In this document: piece after piece, positions 16,863 to 26,557 of the stretch
Layout: every line of letters begins with the position of its first letter
Position numbering within the stretch: position 1 is the stretch's first letter
Source of the DNA: Flavobacterium sp. IB48
Lineage (GTDB): Bacteria; Bacteroidota; Bacteroidia; Flavobacteriales; Flavobacteriaceae
DNA: 64,000 nt
Reading direction: 5' to 3'
Assembly (NCBI RefSeq): GCF_016405855.1
Contig: NZ_JAEFCA010000001.1
Coordinates: 519,316 to 583,315 of the forward strand
The notes under the pieces: generated by a model
Told to the model about the DNA's origin: nothing
Databases searched by the model: none
The model's input: the letters and a program-made list of their open reading frames with translations, nothing else
Made by a program: the position numbers and the translations under genes

Positions 16863-19034
16863 TTATAGATTTTCTTTGATGAAATTGGTCATTTTTGTGT
16901 AAAGCTGAATTCTAGTATTTCCACCATAAATACCGTGGTCTTTATCTGGATAAATTTGAGAATCAAATTGTTTATTTGCCTGAATTAAAGCTTCCATCAT
17001 TTGCATCGTATTTTGAACATGAACGTTGTCATCTCCAGAACCATGAATCAACAAGAACTTCCCTTTCAATTTACTAACGTGATTAATTGGAGAGTTTTGA
17101 TCGTATCCGCTTGCATTTTCCTGTGGAGTCTGCATGTATCTTTCTGTGTAAACGCTATCATAAAAACGCCAGTTTGTAACTGGAGCAACTGCAATTGCCA
17201 TTTTAAACACATCATTTCCTTGGAAAATACAGTTAGATGCCATAAATCCACCATAACTCCATCCGAAAATTCCAATTCTTGAAGCATCCACATACGGATA
17301 AGCACCAATTACTTTTGCAGCATCAATTTGATCTTCAACTTCATATTTTCCTAATTCCTTTTGAGTCACTTTTTTGAAATCAGCTCCTTTATAACCTGTA
17401 CCTCTTCCGTCAACACAAGCAACGATATAACCTTGCTGCGTTAATGAAAGAAACCAATAATCATTAGAATTGTTCCATTGATTATTTACCTGCTGAGATC
17501 CTGGACCAGAATATTGGAACATGAAAACAGGATATTTTTTTGAAGGATCAAAATCTTTTGGCTTTAAAATCCAAGCATTCAATTCGTTTCCTTTTGCCGT
17601 TTTTAAAACAAAATATTCTTTTGAAGGAAGATCATAGGCTTTTAATTTATCAGCAAGAGCTTGATTGTTTTCGATAACCTGAATTTCTTTTCCTGTTTTA
17701 GCCTCGTTAAGAGTATAAGTTGTAGGCTGTGTATTACTTGAGAAAGTATTAATAAAGTATTGGAAATTTGGACTAAAAGTCGCTTTACTTGTTCCTACTT
17801 TAGAAGACAAACGCACTTTGTTTTTTCCATCTAAACCAATTCTGTAAAGATCTCTGTTAATTGAACCATTTTCTGTAGATTGGTAGAAAATAGTTTTTGT
17901 TTTCTCGTCGAAACCGTAGTATGAAACCACTTCCCAGTTTCCTTTTGTAACTTGATTTTTAAGTTTTCCGTTTTTATCATACACATAAATATGATTAAAA
18001 CCGTCCTTTTCGCTAGTCCAGATAAAACTATTGTCTTTTAAGAAAGTTAAATTATCTGTAATATCTACGTAAGCTTTATCTTTTTCATTTAAAACTACTT
18101 TTGGAGTAGCTGTATTGCCGTCAATAAACAATAAATCTAAATTATCTTGGTGACGGTTTAAAACTTGCGCAGAAAGCACATTTGCATCATTTGTCCACTG
18201 CATTCTTGCAATGTAGAAATCATTGTAATTTCCTAAATCTACTTTCTTTGAAGTATTTCCAGCAGCATCATATATATGTAATGAAACTACAGAGTTTTTT
18301 TCTCCAGCTTTAGGATATTTAAAAGTTTCGATTTTTGGATATAAATCCTTGTGAAAAATTGACATTGAGTATTCTGGAACTTGACTTTCATCAAAACGAA
18401 TATAAGCTAGTTTTTTACTGTCTTTACTCCAATCAAATGCACGAACAAATGCAAATTCTTCTTCGTAAACCCAGTCAGTAATACCATTAATGACAGCATT
18501 TTTCTTTCCGTCTGTTGTTACAGCAGTAGATTTTTTTGAAGCAACATCATATATATATAAGTTGTTTTCTTTAGCGTAAGCAATTTTGGTTCCGTCAGGT
18601 GAGAATGTTGGCTCTTGAATTTGAAAATCAACAAGTTTAGTTAGAGATTTAGCTGCGATATCATAAAGGAAATAATCAGCAGTAAAAGAGTGACGGAAAA
18701 TTTTAGATGAATTACAAGCAATTAAGATCTTTTTTTCAGAGGCATCAAAAGTATAGCTGTCAATTCCGTCGGCAAGTTCTTTGTAGTTTTTTGTATCAAT
18801 AAGATTCGATACTTTTTTCAGCGTTGCAAAATCGTATAAATCAATCTGCATGCTTCTGCTCGCCATATCAACATTTAAAACAGTATATTGATTAGTATTT
18901 TTTAGCGATTGCAGCTCATCCATCCCTTTGGCCCGGAAAGTTCCGCTAAAAACATTTTCGACAGTTATTTTTTGCTGCCCAAAAACAACCGCAGTCAAAA
19001 ATAAAAGTACTGCAGTAAATTTACTTGTATTCAT
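16863..19034 (-). CDS. Dipeptidyl peptidase IV (S9 prolyl oligopeptidase family)
   Basis: Secreted serine exopeptidase releasing X-Pro or X-Ala dipeptides. A signal peptide (FTAVLLFLTAVVFGQQ) precedes the N-terminal beta-propeller (about 40-480), which contains YEEEFAFVRAFDWS, matching the DPP-IV Glu-Glu motif that binds the substrate amino terminus. The C-terminal alpha/beta hydrolase has the nucleophile in GWSYGGFMA, the Asp in GSGDDNVHVQN and the His in DKDHGIYGG. It is the first gene of the peptide-use operon with two POT importers. 723 residues, normal length. Confidence 0.95.
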   Translation of the reverse strand: MNTSKFTAVLLFLTAVVFGQQKITVENVFSGTFRAKGMDELQSLKNTNQYTVLNVDMASRSMQIDLYDFATLKKVSNLIDTKNYKELADGIDSYTFDASEKKILIACNSSKIFRHSFTADYFLYDIAAKSLTKLVDFQIQEPTFSPDGTKIAYAKENNLYIYDVASKKSTAVTTDGKKNAVINGITDWVYEEEFAFVRAFDWSKDSKKLAYIRFDESQVPEYSMSIFHKDLYPKIETFKYPKAGEKNSVVSLHIYDAAGNTSKKVDLGNYNDFYIARMQWTNDANVLSAQVLNRHQDNLDLLFIDGNTATPKVVLNEKDKAYVDITDNLTFLKDNSFIWTSEKDGFNHIYVYDKNGKLKNQVTKGNWEVVSYYGFDEKTKTIFYQSTENGSINRDLYRIGLDGKNKVRLSSKVGTSKATFSPNFQYFINTFSSNTQPTTYTLNEAKTGKEIQVIENNQALADKLKAYDLPSKEYFVLKTAKGNELNAWILKPKDFDPSKKYPVFMFQYSGPGSQQVNNQWNNSNDYWFLSLTQQGYIVACVDGRGTGYKGADFKKVTQKELGKYEVEDQIDAAKVIGAYPYVDASRIGIFGWSYGGFMASNCIFQGNDVFKMAIAVAPVTNWRFYDSVYTERYMQTPQENASGYDQNSPINHVSKLKGKFLLIHGSGDDNVHVQNTMQMMEALIQANKQFDSQIYPDKDHGIYGGNTRIQLYTKMTNFIKENL

Positions 19035-19152
19035 TAGAATTATTTTAAATATAAAAAGAGCCCAATTTTAGTAAAAAAAATAAACATAATACACATTTTA
19101 AGTGTTAAATGTTAAAAAAAATAACGATTGCGTACTTTCATGTCTGAAATAG

Positions 19153-19185
19153 ATTGCAATCAAAACTCTTAAAATAGTATCTTTG
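19153..19185 (+). promoter_or_regulatory. Candidate promoter of HMG-CoA reductase gene
   Basis: ATTG at 19153-19156, 21 nt spacer, then TATCTTTG at 19178-19185 (perfect -7). The ATG is at 19215. Confidence 0.5.
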
Positions 19186-19214
19186 CCGCAACAATATTAT
19201 TTAATACATTGAGA

Positions 19215-20528
19215 ATGAACAACGCTGTTGCCGGATTTTCTAAATTATCCAAAAAAGAAAAAATTAACTGGATTGCAAATGAATATTTTTCGAATCCTGA
19301 AGAGGCACAAAATATTATAAGAAATTACTGGAATTCAGACGAAAAGCTTCAGCAACTTCATGACGAATTTATCGAAAACACCATTACAAACCTTTATATA
19401 CCACTTGGAGTTGCTCCTAACTTTTTGATCAACGGAAAGTACAAAACAATTCCGATGGCAATCGAAGAAAGTTCCGTTGTGGCCGCAGCCTCTAAAGCAG
19501 CAAAATACTGGTCAACTAGAGGCGGGTTTAAAGCTACGATTATCAACACAGAAAAAATTGGTCAAGTCCATTTTACTTATAACGGAGATGCAGAAAAATT
19601 AACTCAGTTTTTTGATCAAATAAAACCTAAATTCTTTTCTGAAACGCAAAGCATTACCAAAAACATGCAACAGCGTGGCGGTGGAATTTTAGATATTAAA
19701 CTAAAAGACAAAAGAAGCTTATTAGAAAACTACTACCAGCTTCATGCTACTTTTGAAACCAAAGACAGTATGGGAGCCAATTTTATAAACTCCTGTTTAG
19801 AGCAATTTGCTACCACTTTAAAAGAAGAAGCTCAAAATTCTGACTTATGCCAAAATGGTGAAAACCTAGAAGTCATCATGAGCATTCTTTCTAACTACGT
19901 TCCGCATTGCCTTGTTAGAGCCGAAGTTTCTTGTGCTATCGAAGAATTAACAGAAAAACACATTACCAATCCTCAAGAATTTGCAGAACGTTTTGTTCAA
20001 GCCGTTCAAATTGCAGAAGTAGAACCTTTTAGAGCGGTGACTCATAACAAAGGCATCATGAATGGTGTTGATGCCGTTATTCTGGCAACAGGAAACGATT
20101 TTAGAGCCGTAGAAGCTGGTGTTCATGCTTATGCTGCCAGAAATGGTCAATATGCTAGTTTATCGCACGCTAAAATCGAAAACGGGATCTTTACTTTTTG
20201 GCTTGAAATTCCGCTTGCAGTTGGTACGGTTGGCGGTTTAACTTCTTTACATCCATTAGTAAAATTGTGTTTAGAAATTTTAGAAAAACCTTCAGCTCCA
20301 GAATTAATGGAAATTGTGGCTGTTGCAGGTTTAGCACAAAATTTTGCAGCATTACGCTCGTTAACTACAACCGGAATTCAAGAAGGTCATATGAAAATGC
20401 ACCTTAACAACATTATCAATCAATTTGAAGCTACAGACGAAGAGCGCCATTTAATTAAAGCACACTTCAAAAAAACAGCCGTTTCTCACAGCGCTGTAGT
20501 AGAATTTATTGAGAATTTAAGAAAATAA
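19215..20528 (+). CDS. Hydroxymethylglutaryl-CoA reductase (class II / degradative type)
   Basis: Interconverts HMG-CoA and mevalonate; in this phylum it feeds the mevalonate pathway to isoprenoids. Features: LYIPLGVAPNFLINGK and the catalytic Glu in PMAIEESSVVAAAS near residue 85, the active Lys/Asn region in AVTHNKGIMNG, the catalytic Asp region in GNDFRAVEAGVHAYAARNG, LEIPLAVGTVGG, and the His-bearing EGHMKMHLNNI. The start at the ATG (MNNAVAGFSKL) is chosen over the TTG six bases upstream. It is followed by a GHMP kinase of the same pathway. Confidence 0.93.
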   Translation: MNNAVAGFSKLSKKEKINWIANEYFSNPEEAQNIIRNYWNSDEKLQQLHDEFIENTITNLYIPLGVAPNFLINGKYKTIPMAIEESSVVAAASKAAKYWSTRGGFKATIINTEKIGQVHFTYNGDAEKLTQFFDQIKPKFFSETQSITKNMQQRGGGILDIKLKDKRSLLENYYQLHATFETKDSMGANFINSCLEQFATTLKEEAQNSDLCQNGENLEVIMSILSNYVPHCLVRAEVSCAIEELTEKHITNPQEFAERFVQAVQIAEVEPFRAVTHNKGIMNGVDAVILATGNDFRAVEAGVHAYAARNGQYASLSHAKIENGIFTFWLEIPLAVGTVGGLTSLHPLVKLCLEILEKPSAPELMEIVAVAGLAQNFAALRSLTTTGIQEGHMKMHLNNIINQFEATDEERHLIKAHFKKTAVSHSAVVEFIENLRK

Positions 20529-20533
20529 TTTAG

Positions 20534-20611
20534 GGCCAATCCCGCTATTCATTGCAATCTTTTGCTTTTCTAAACAAAAAAAAGCAAAAGGATTTTAATT
20601 CTATCGGGGCT
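20534..20611. repeat. Imperfect inverted repeat between HMG-CoA reductase and GHMP kinase genes
   Basis: CTTTTGCTTTT and AAAAGCAAAAG form the inner arms; AATCCCGCTAT on the left pairs roughly with ATCGGGGCT on the right. It fills most of the 95-nt gap between two genes that otherwise look cotranscribed. No T-run typical of a terminator follows. Confidence 0.65.
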
Positions 20612-20623
20612 AAAAAATAAAGC

Positions 20624-21532
20624 ATGAAGAAAACATTTTACAGTAACGGAAAACTTTTTATTGCGGGAGAATATCTTGTTTTGGATGGAGCAGATGCATT
20701 TGCGTTACCAACAAAGTTTGGTCAAGATTTAGTAATTGAGGAACTAGAAAACAATCAAATCGAATGGAAAAGTTATGATCAAGATAAGCATTTATGGTTT
20801 GAAGAAACTATTTCATTTGATGAAGTTGTAAAAAGCACAGATCCGCAAATTGATACTGTAAAATCTACGCTAATCAATATTCTTCATGCAGCTTATGCAT
20901 TGAACCCAAAATTTATTGAAAGCGCTAAAGGATACAAAGTAAGCACACATTTGAGTTTTCCAAAAAACTGGGGATTAGGCACTTCTTCTACTCTTATAAA
21001 TAATATTGCGCAATGGACAGAAACCAATGCTTTTACGCTACTAAAAAATAGTTTCGGCGGAAGTGGTTACGACATTGCATGTGCACAAAACAACACGCCA
21101 GTTTTATACCGAATAAAAGATAATTTTGTAAAACAAGTTGAGTTTAATCCTGACTTTAAAGAGCACATTTATTTTGTTTATTTGAATAAAAAACAAAACA
21201 GTAAATCGGCTATTTTTTCATACAACAATCATAAAAATAGTCATTTGGCCGATCGCGTTGCAGAAAACAACAAAATTACAAGTGCTATTTTACACGCTAA
21301 AACATTAAACGAATTTGCTTCTGCAGTTCAGAAACACGAAATTCATTTGAGCAAAGTTTTAGAAATGCAAACCATAAAAGAAGCTGTTTTTCCTGATTTT
21401 AATGGAGTCATTAAAAGTCTAGGAGCTTGGGGCGGAGATTTTGTAATGGTAGTTTCTAAAGAAAATCCGAAAGAATATTTCACCAAAAAAGGATATAGCA
21501 CCATTCTTACTTATAGTGAAATGATTTTATAG
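20624..21532 (+). CDS. GYDIA-family GHMP kinase (probable mevalonate-pathway kinase)
   Basis: 302 residues. The N-terminus KLFIAGEYLVLDGADAFALP is typical of mevalonate/phosphomevalonate kinases, the ATP loop is LSFPKNWGLGTSSTL, and GGSGYDIACA gives the family its name. The C-terminal GHMP motif is degenerate (GAWGGDFVMVVS). ATP-dependent phosphorylation of mevalonate or a derivative is inferred from the neighbouring HMG-CoA reductase gene; the exact substrate cannot be read from sequence. The two minus-strand paralogous genes begin to converge 31 nt past its stop. Confidence 0.88.
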   Translation: MKKTFYSNGKLFIAGEYLVLDGADAFALPTKFGQDLVIEELENNQIEWKSYDQDKHLWFEETISFDEVVKSTDPQIDTVKSTLINILHAAYALNPKFIESAKGYKVSTHLSFPKNWGLGTSSTLINNIAQWTETNAFTLLKNSFGGSGYDIACAQNNTPVLYRIKDNFVKQVEFNPDFKEHIYFVYLNKKQNSKSAIFSYNNHKNSHLADRVAENNKITSAILHAKTLNEFASAVQKHEIHLSKVLEMQTIKEAVFPDFNGVIKSLGAWGGDFVMVVSKENPKEYFTKKGYSTILTYSEMIL

Positions 21533-21563
21533 AAATAACTTTAACTATGTAATTCTAAAAAAA

Positions 21564-22010
21564 CTAGAACTTCATTTTTTGCTGATCTCCTCTATTTTCT
21601 AAATGCCCCGATTCTAAACGACGGATTTTTTCATTTCCAAATTCATTAGATTCAATAAGGGTATTATGAAGGCGCTCTGCCATTTTTTCAATGCTGTTTG
21701 TAATAGAAACATATATTAGCTCCATACGTCGGTGTTTTTCTTCTTTCACTATCCTTAATACATCTTCTACAAAATACCTGTCGTATTTTTCTGCAACTGA
21801 ATCGCGGGTATTGGTAAGTCTAATTACATAATCGTTACTTAATATGGTAACTTTAAAATGTTGCTCCTCATTACTTAAATAATACTTGCCACCCAACTCA
21901 TCAACATTGATATCAGTACTGCCAACTTTTAAAAGCTCCGTAATTATTCCAAAAATGTGATTTTCTATTTTAGAATATACCTTAGGTTTTCTTTTTAAAA
22001 AACTAAACAT
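21564..22010 (-). CDS. Small conserved protein of unknown function, paralog A
   Basis: 148 residues from the ATG at 22010 (MFSFLKRKPKVYSKIENHI); an ATG 9 nt upstream is possible. Soluble, with a central stretch YYLSNEEQHFKVTIL and NDYVIRLTNTRDSVAEKYD shared almost unchanged with paralog B at 22380, and a charged helical C-terminus (IEKMAERLHNTLIESNE). No enzyme motif is seen. The two differ mainly at the ends. It is the outer product of a tandem duplication (see the relic at 22269). Function not recognised. Confidence 0.75.
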   Translation of the reverse strand: MFSFLKRKPKVYSKIENHIFGIITELLKVGSTDINVDELGGKYYLSNEEQHFKVTILSNDYVIRLTNTRDSVAEKYDRYFVEDVLRIVKEEKHRRMELIYVSITNSIEKMAERLHNTLIESNEFGNEKIRRLESGHLENRGDQQKMKF

Positions 22011-22210
22011 ATAAAACATTAAGTATCTTGATTATTAATATATTCACCTATCTTTTTTACAAAAACCTAAGTTTTCGTATTAAAAATCTCACAAATTAAC
22101 TGTAATAATTTGAATGTTACAAACTTTTCTTTAATTATATTTCTATTAAATCAAAATAGTTATGAAAACAACAAGTATTTATTACAAAAAATTTCAATCA
22201 TTGCAAGCAC

Positions 22211-22249
22211 AAAAAAACCGAAATACTCGGTTGAATATTTCGGTTTTTA
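22211..22249 (-). terminator. Hairpin belonging to the duplicated ppiD 3' end
   Basis: AAAACCGAAATA / TATTTCGGTTTT around CTCGGTTGA. It sits at the same place relative to the relic as the real chaperone terminator (23031-23067) relative to its gene, supporting descent by duplication. Confidence 0.65.
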
Positions 22250-22268
22250 TACTATTGATTACTGTTTA

Positions 22269-22357
22269 TTAATAATTCAGTTGCAATCTATTATCTTCAT
22301 TTTTTATATGATTTTCAATGCTGGTAACACTTTATTTAAATCATTGGAATTTAGGAA
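22269..22357 (-). pseudogene. Relic of the PpiD-like chaperone 3' end
   Basis: Reading the minus strand from about 22357, one frame gives SNDLNKVLPALK, matching NDASRVLPALK of the intact gene at 23091. After a 1-nt shift the next frame gives KNEDNRLQLNY and a stop at 22269, against KIEDNRLQFNY and stop in the intact gene. About 90 nt remain. It lies between paralogs A and B and marks a tandem duplication of about 820 bp that copied the chaperone 3' end, its terminator, the following spacer (CTGTAATAA word kept) and the small gene. Confidence 0.85.
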
Positions 22358-22379
22358 ATGATTATAACTAAGAACGTAA

Positions 22380-22823
22380 TTAATAACTCACCTGCTTATT
22401 TTCATCTGATTGTGTTTCGAGACGACGAATAGATTTGCTGTCTTGCTCATTTGACTCAATAAGTCTATTATGCAATCGCTCTGCCATTTTTTCGATGCTA
22501 TTTGTAATAGAATCATAAACAACTTCCATTCGGCGGTGCTTCTCTTCTTTTACAGCTCTTAAAACGTCTTCTACAAAAACCTTATCGTACTTTTCAGCAA
22601 CAGAGTCATGTGTGTTCGTTAGTCTAATCACATAATCGTTACTCAAAATTGTAACTTTAAAATGTTGTTCTTCGTTACTCAAATAATATTTCCCTCCCAA
22701 CTCATCAACATTGATGTCGGTGCTGCTCACTTTTAAAAGCTCCGTGATGATACCATAAATATGACTTTCTATTTTGGTATATACTCTCGGCTTTTTTCGA
22801 AAAAATTTAAAAGTAAAAAACAT
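22380..22823 (-). CDS. Small conserved protein of unknown function, paralog B
   Basis: 147 residues from the ATG at 22823 (MFFTFKFFRKKPRVYTKIES), chosen because it aligns with the start of paralog A; the longer in-frame extension upstream has no counterpart. It shares GIITELLKVSSTDINVDELG and DYVIRLTNTHDSVAEKYD with paralog A. It sits directly downstream of the chaperone gene and its terminator, and is therefore likely in the ancestral position. Function unknown; soluble, charged C-terminal helix. Confidence 0.75.
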   Translation of the reverse strand: MFFTFKFFRKKPRVYTKIESHIYGIITELLKVSSTDINVDELGGKYYLSNEEQHFKVTILSNDYVIRLTNTHDSVAEKYDKVFVEDVLRAVKEEKHRRMEVVYDSITNSIEKMAERLHNRLIESNEQDSKSIRRLETQSDENKQVSY

Positions 22824-23030
22824 TAAATAATTAGTTATTAAGGATATTGCTTTGGGTTTTGATTTTTTTCTTCTCTCATTTTCCAGCAAAAGCCAAAAAT
22901 ATGTTAAAATAAAAATTCGAGCAAATAAACTGTAATAAATTGAAAATCACAAGTTTTTTAAATTAAATTTCGATAATCCCTATATAACTTTAAGAAAATT
23001 AACACAAAGTAAAATTGTTCATTTTCACAA

Positions 23031-23067
23031 AAAAAAAACCCGAAACATCTAAGATGTTTCGGGTTTT
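23031..23067 (-). terminator. Terminator of the PpiD-like chaperone gene
   Basis: CCCGAAACAT / ATGTTTCGGG stem around CTAAG, flanked by a long A-tract (minus-strand U-run) and a T-tract. Confidence 0.88.
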
Positions 23068-23090
23068 TATAAGATGAAATTACTTTTTAA

Positions 23091-25190
23091 TTAGTAATTA
23101 AATTGTAATCTGTTATCTTCAATTTTAGCATTGTTTTTCAAAGCTGGCAATACTCTACTTGCATCATTAGCGCTTTGAGCTTTTACTTTCTCTACGTAAG
23201 CAGCGTGATTAGCAATTGCAGGAGCTTTTACAGTTTTGATGTTTTTAACAACATAAACACCTGTATTTCCTTCAATTGGAGCAGAGATTTTGTTTGCAGT
23301 CAAAGCAAAAGCATTACCTACAACTTGTGGCTCTTGTCCAACTCCACCTGGAAGAACTGGGTTATCTAGAGTTACGTCTGTAGCTTGCTGAACTGCAACT
23401 CCTGCAGCTTTAGCAATAGCCTCAATGCTTGAACCTTGCATTTTAGCTTTTAATAATTCTGCTTTTTTCTTGTTTTTCAAGATTGGCTCAACATAAGGTC
23501 TTGCCATATCAACAGAAACTAGACCAGATTTGTTTTCGCCTTTATATTGTGCAATAACGTGTCCGATGTTTGCAATTTCAAAACGTTTTACGTCTCCTTT
23601 ATCAGTTTCTTTATCAAAAGCCCATCTTACAATGTTACGTTGGTTACCTAATGGTCCAAACGCTTCATCCATAGCTTTTGCATTAACTGGCTGAGCAACT
23701 TTTAAACCTAATTCTTTAGCTGCAGCATTGAAATCTTTATTAGCAGCATCCATTTCAAATTTAGTTGCTAACGTAAATACTTTATCAGAAGTAGCTTCAG
23801 ATGGCTCGATTTTTTGAGCAATTGTAGCTAAACGAATTCCGTCTTGTTTGTCTGTAATTTTGATAATGTGAAATCCGAAAGGAGTTTCTACTAAACCAAC
23901 TTTACCAATTCCGTTGCTGAATACAAAATCATTGAAAGGTTTTACCATTTGGTTTGGCCCAAAGTATCCTAAATCACCACCTTGTTGTGCAGATGAATCA
24001 TCAGAACTTGTAAAAGCTAACATCATGAAGCTATCAGGATTAGCTTGAACTTGAGCTAAGATTTCTTCAGCTTTAGCTTTAGCTTCTTCTTTAGTTCTTT
24101 TCTCTTTCGGGTTTGGAGTTTGAGATCCTTCATATCCAATTAAGATATGACTTGCTTTTGCATTAACCCCAGCTTTAAATCCTAAAGATTTAGAGATTGC
24201 ATAGTATCTTCCGTAAACATATGGTCCGTAAATTGCTCCAGCTGGCAAGCTGAATAATTTGTCAGCATCAATTGCTGGCAATGCATTTTTAGGAACGTAA
24301 GTAGAATCGTAAGGAACATCAGAATTTGCATTTACAAATTCTGCAATGTTTGTTGCGTTTTTAAATCCTGGCAATGTATCGTTTTTACCTGTTTTTGCGT
24401 TGTAAACAACACTTCCAGATAATAATGCAGTCAATTTAGCTTTAATTTCAGCTTCATCTTCTTTAGAAGCTTTATCTTCAACTAAAACATACTGAATCTC
24501 ACGAGTAGCATCAGCTTTGAATTTTTTCTCGTTTTTCTTCATGTAAGCTACGATCTCATCATCAGAGATTTTAACTTCACTATCTTTAATAGAAGAATAA
24601 GGAGCAGCTGCATATGCAAAACTCACTTTATTAGTTTCCATTTCATACTTTAATTTTCCTTCACTAGCAGTTGTGTAAAGTCCTGATTTGATTAAAGTAT
24701 TATAGATTTGAAACTTAGCATTCAATTCAGCATCTTTCTCTTTTTGAGAAATGTATTGCGCTGCTTCTGGGTTTGTTTTAAAATAATCTTTAAACTTAGC
24801 AACATCAAACATTCCTGCTGCATTTAAGAACATTGGGTTTTTACCAATATTTGGATCTGATTTCAAAACCTCTAAAATGTGTTTTTCACCAACTCTCAAT
24901 CCTAATTTATCAAATTGAGATGACAATAAAGCGATTGAAACTTCTTGATCCCAAACTCTGTTTGCAGCTTCAGTGGAAGTTATTCCTTGTCCACTTTTTT
25001 CAACATTACTAACTTTAACTCTAAAGTCTTCAAATGAAATATCTTTTCCATCGATGCTTCCTACATCTTTTGAACTTTGACCAAATGTTCCTCTTGTAAA
25101 TAGATCTTGTATTATAAATGCAAATAATGCAAGTGCAATAACTCCTATCAATAAAGCGGAACGCTGTCTAATTTTTGCTAAAACTGCCAT
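23091..25190 (-). CDS. PpiD/SurA-like periplasmic chaperone and peptidyl-prolyl isomerase
   Basis: 699 residues. One N-terminal membrane anchor (RSALLIGVIALALFAFIIQD, about residues 11-30) places the rest in the periplasm. A SurA_N-like helical domain follows, then a parvulin rotamase domain near 340-450 (KASHILIGYEGSQ, QGGDLGYFGPNQMVKPF, VETPFGFHIIKI) and a second, weaker C-terminal domain. It assists folding of secreted and outer-membrane proteins. It lies 107 nt downstream of the CNNM gene. Its 3' end has been copied (22269-22357). Confidence 0.93.
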   Translation of the reverse strand: MAVLAKIRQRSALLIGVIALALFAFIIQDLFTRGTFGQSSKDVGSIDGKDISFEDFRVKVSNVEKSGQGITSTEAANRVWDQEVSIALLSSQFDKLGLRVGEKHILEVLKSDPNIGKNPMFLNAAGMFDVAKFKDYFKTNPEAAQYISQKEKDAELNAKFQIYNTLIKSGLYTTASEGKLKYEMETNKVSFAYAAAPYSSIKDSEVKISDDEIVAYMKKNEKKFKADATREIQYVLVEDKASKEDEAEIKAKLTALLSGSVVYNAKTGKNDTLPGFKNATNIAEFVNANSDVPYDSTYVPKNALPAIDADKLFSLPAGAIYGPYVYGRYYAISKSLGFKAGVNAKASHILIGYEGSQTPNPKEKRTKEEAKAKAEEILAQVQANPDSFMMLAFTSSDDSSAQQGGDLGYFGPNQMVKPFNDFVFSNGIGKVGLVETPFGFHIIKITDKQDGIRLATIAQKIEPSEATSDKVFTLATKFEMDAANKDFNAAAKELGLKVAQPVNAKAMDEAFGPLGNQRNIVRWAFDKETDKGDVKRFEIANIGHVIAQYKGENKSGLVSVDMARPYVEPILKNKKKAELLKAKMQGSSIEAIAKAAGVAVQQATDVTLDNPVLPGGVGQEPQVVGNAFALTANKISAPIEGNTGVYVVKNIKTVKAPAIANHAAYVEKVKAQSANDASRVLPALKNNAKIEDNRLQFNY

Positions 25191-25297
25191 TTTATTATCG
25201 TTAATTTTATATTCAGTTTGCGAAAATACAATTATCTAGTTAATAACAATACAACTAGCGTTTTATTTTCAACATTTTTTTTCATTAATTTAAAAAA

Positions 25298-26554
25298 TCA
25301 CTCTTTAATTGTCAATTTGACTAGTTCTATTTTCTTATTTGATGCCTCTTCAATGCGAAAATGAAACTTATCTATTACAATTTTATCTCCTTTTTGTGGG
25401 ATTTCTTTTGTATGATTGACTATAAAACCTCCTAAAGTTTCATAAGAATCTTCTTCTGGAATCATTAATTTATAGGTCTCATTTAAATATTCAACATCTA
25501 ATCGCGTTGAAAACAAATACTTACCTTCCCCGATTTCTTCTTCAATCAATTCTTCATCTAAATCGTGCTCGTCTTCAATTTCCCCAAAAAGTTCTTCTAC
25601 AATATCTTCAATTGTAACAATGCCTGAAGTTCCTCCATATTCATCTAAAACTACTGCAACATTTTTTCGTTTTTTGATCAATAAATTCAAAACATCCTTA
25701 ATAAATATAGTTTCTGGAACAAATTCAACCGTCATCAAGACTGATTTTATAGTAGACGGCTTTTTAAACAAATCAAAAGAATGGACGTATCCAACAATGT
25801 CATCGAGTGAATTTTGACTTATGATGATTTTAGAATAGCCTGTTTCTATAAATAAAGCTTTAAGATCGTCAACACTATCGAACAAATCTATATCTACAAT
25901 TTCTGTTCGAGGCGTCATAATCTCTCTCGCCTTAACAGCAGAAAATTCTAAAGCATTTTGGAAGATTTGAATTTCAGAATCTACTTCTTCGTCTTCTTCA
26001 ACTGTGCTCATTTGCTCTGTTATGTAATTTCCAAGTTCAATTCTGCTAAACAAATGAATTTGACTTCCTTCTGTTTTAAAAAACTTACTTAGCACAAAAT
26101 CGGCAATCCAGATAAAGAAAGTAGAAATATAGTAAAATAATCTGTAGAACAGATAAGCTGGAAGAGCCAGAATTTTAATTAAAGAATTGGCATAAATTTG
26201 AAAAAAAACTTTCGGGAAAAATTCTGAAGTCAGCAAGACTATAAATGCCGCAAGAAGTGTTTGAATAAGAATATTCCACCAATCAGAAAAAACAAAGCCA
26301 AAATAAGTCATCCAATTTAAAATCAGATCACCCATAAAAAAACCGTAAATCACCAAAGCTACATTATTGCCAATTAACATGGCGGCAATAAATTTGGACG
26401 GATTTTCGGTTAGCTTTGTTAAGATTCGAGACAAGAAATCGTCTTGTTTCTTTTCTATTTCGAGATAAATTTTGTTGGCGGATGTAAAAGCTATTTCCAT
26501 CCCAGAAAAAAAGGCGGCTAGTATTAAACAGATTATTATAATACTAATTTCCAT
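25298..26554 (-). CDS. CNNM/CBS-domain (hemolysin C / CorC-like) membrane protein
   Basis: 418 residues. The N-terminal CNNM (DUF21) membrane domain covers residues 1-150 (FFSGMEIAFTSANKI near 15-29), a tandem CBS pair lies at about 195-325 (AREIMTPRTEIV, VVLDEYGGTSGIVTIEDIVE), and a CorC/HlyC domain ends the protein. The family is linked to divalent-cation transport or protection; the substrate is not determined. It follows the small membrane-protein gene by 3 nt, in the coaX-to-chaperone run. Confidence 0.92.
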   Translation of the reverse strand: MEISIIIICLILAAFFSGMEIAFTSANKIYLEIEKKQDDFLSRILTKLTENPSKFIAAMLIGNNVALVIYGFFMGDLILNWMTYFGFVFSDWWNILIQTLLAAFIVLLTSEFFPKVFFQIYANSLIKILALPAYLFYRLFYYISTFFIWIADFVLSKFFKTEGSQIHLFSRIELGNYITEQMSTVEEDEEVDSEIQIFQNALEFSAVKAREIMTPRTEIVDIDLFDSVDDLKALFIETGYSKIIISQNSLDDIVGYVHSFDLFKKPSTIKSVLMTVEFVPETIFIKDVLNLLIKKRKNVAVVLDEYGGTSGIVTIEDIVEELFGEIEDEHDLDEELIEEEIGEGKYLFSTRLDVEYLNETYKLMIPEEDSYETLGGFIVNHTKEIPQKGDKIVIDKFHFRIEEASNKKIELVKLTIKE

Positions 26555-26557
26555 TTT

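Noticed and set aside
22110..22361. Open frame of 83 codons on the plus strand between the two paralogous small genes
   Set aside because: It runs antisense through the chaperone relic and its hairpin, is low-complexity A+T-rich, and has no recognisable similarity; the relic explains the sequence.
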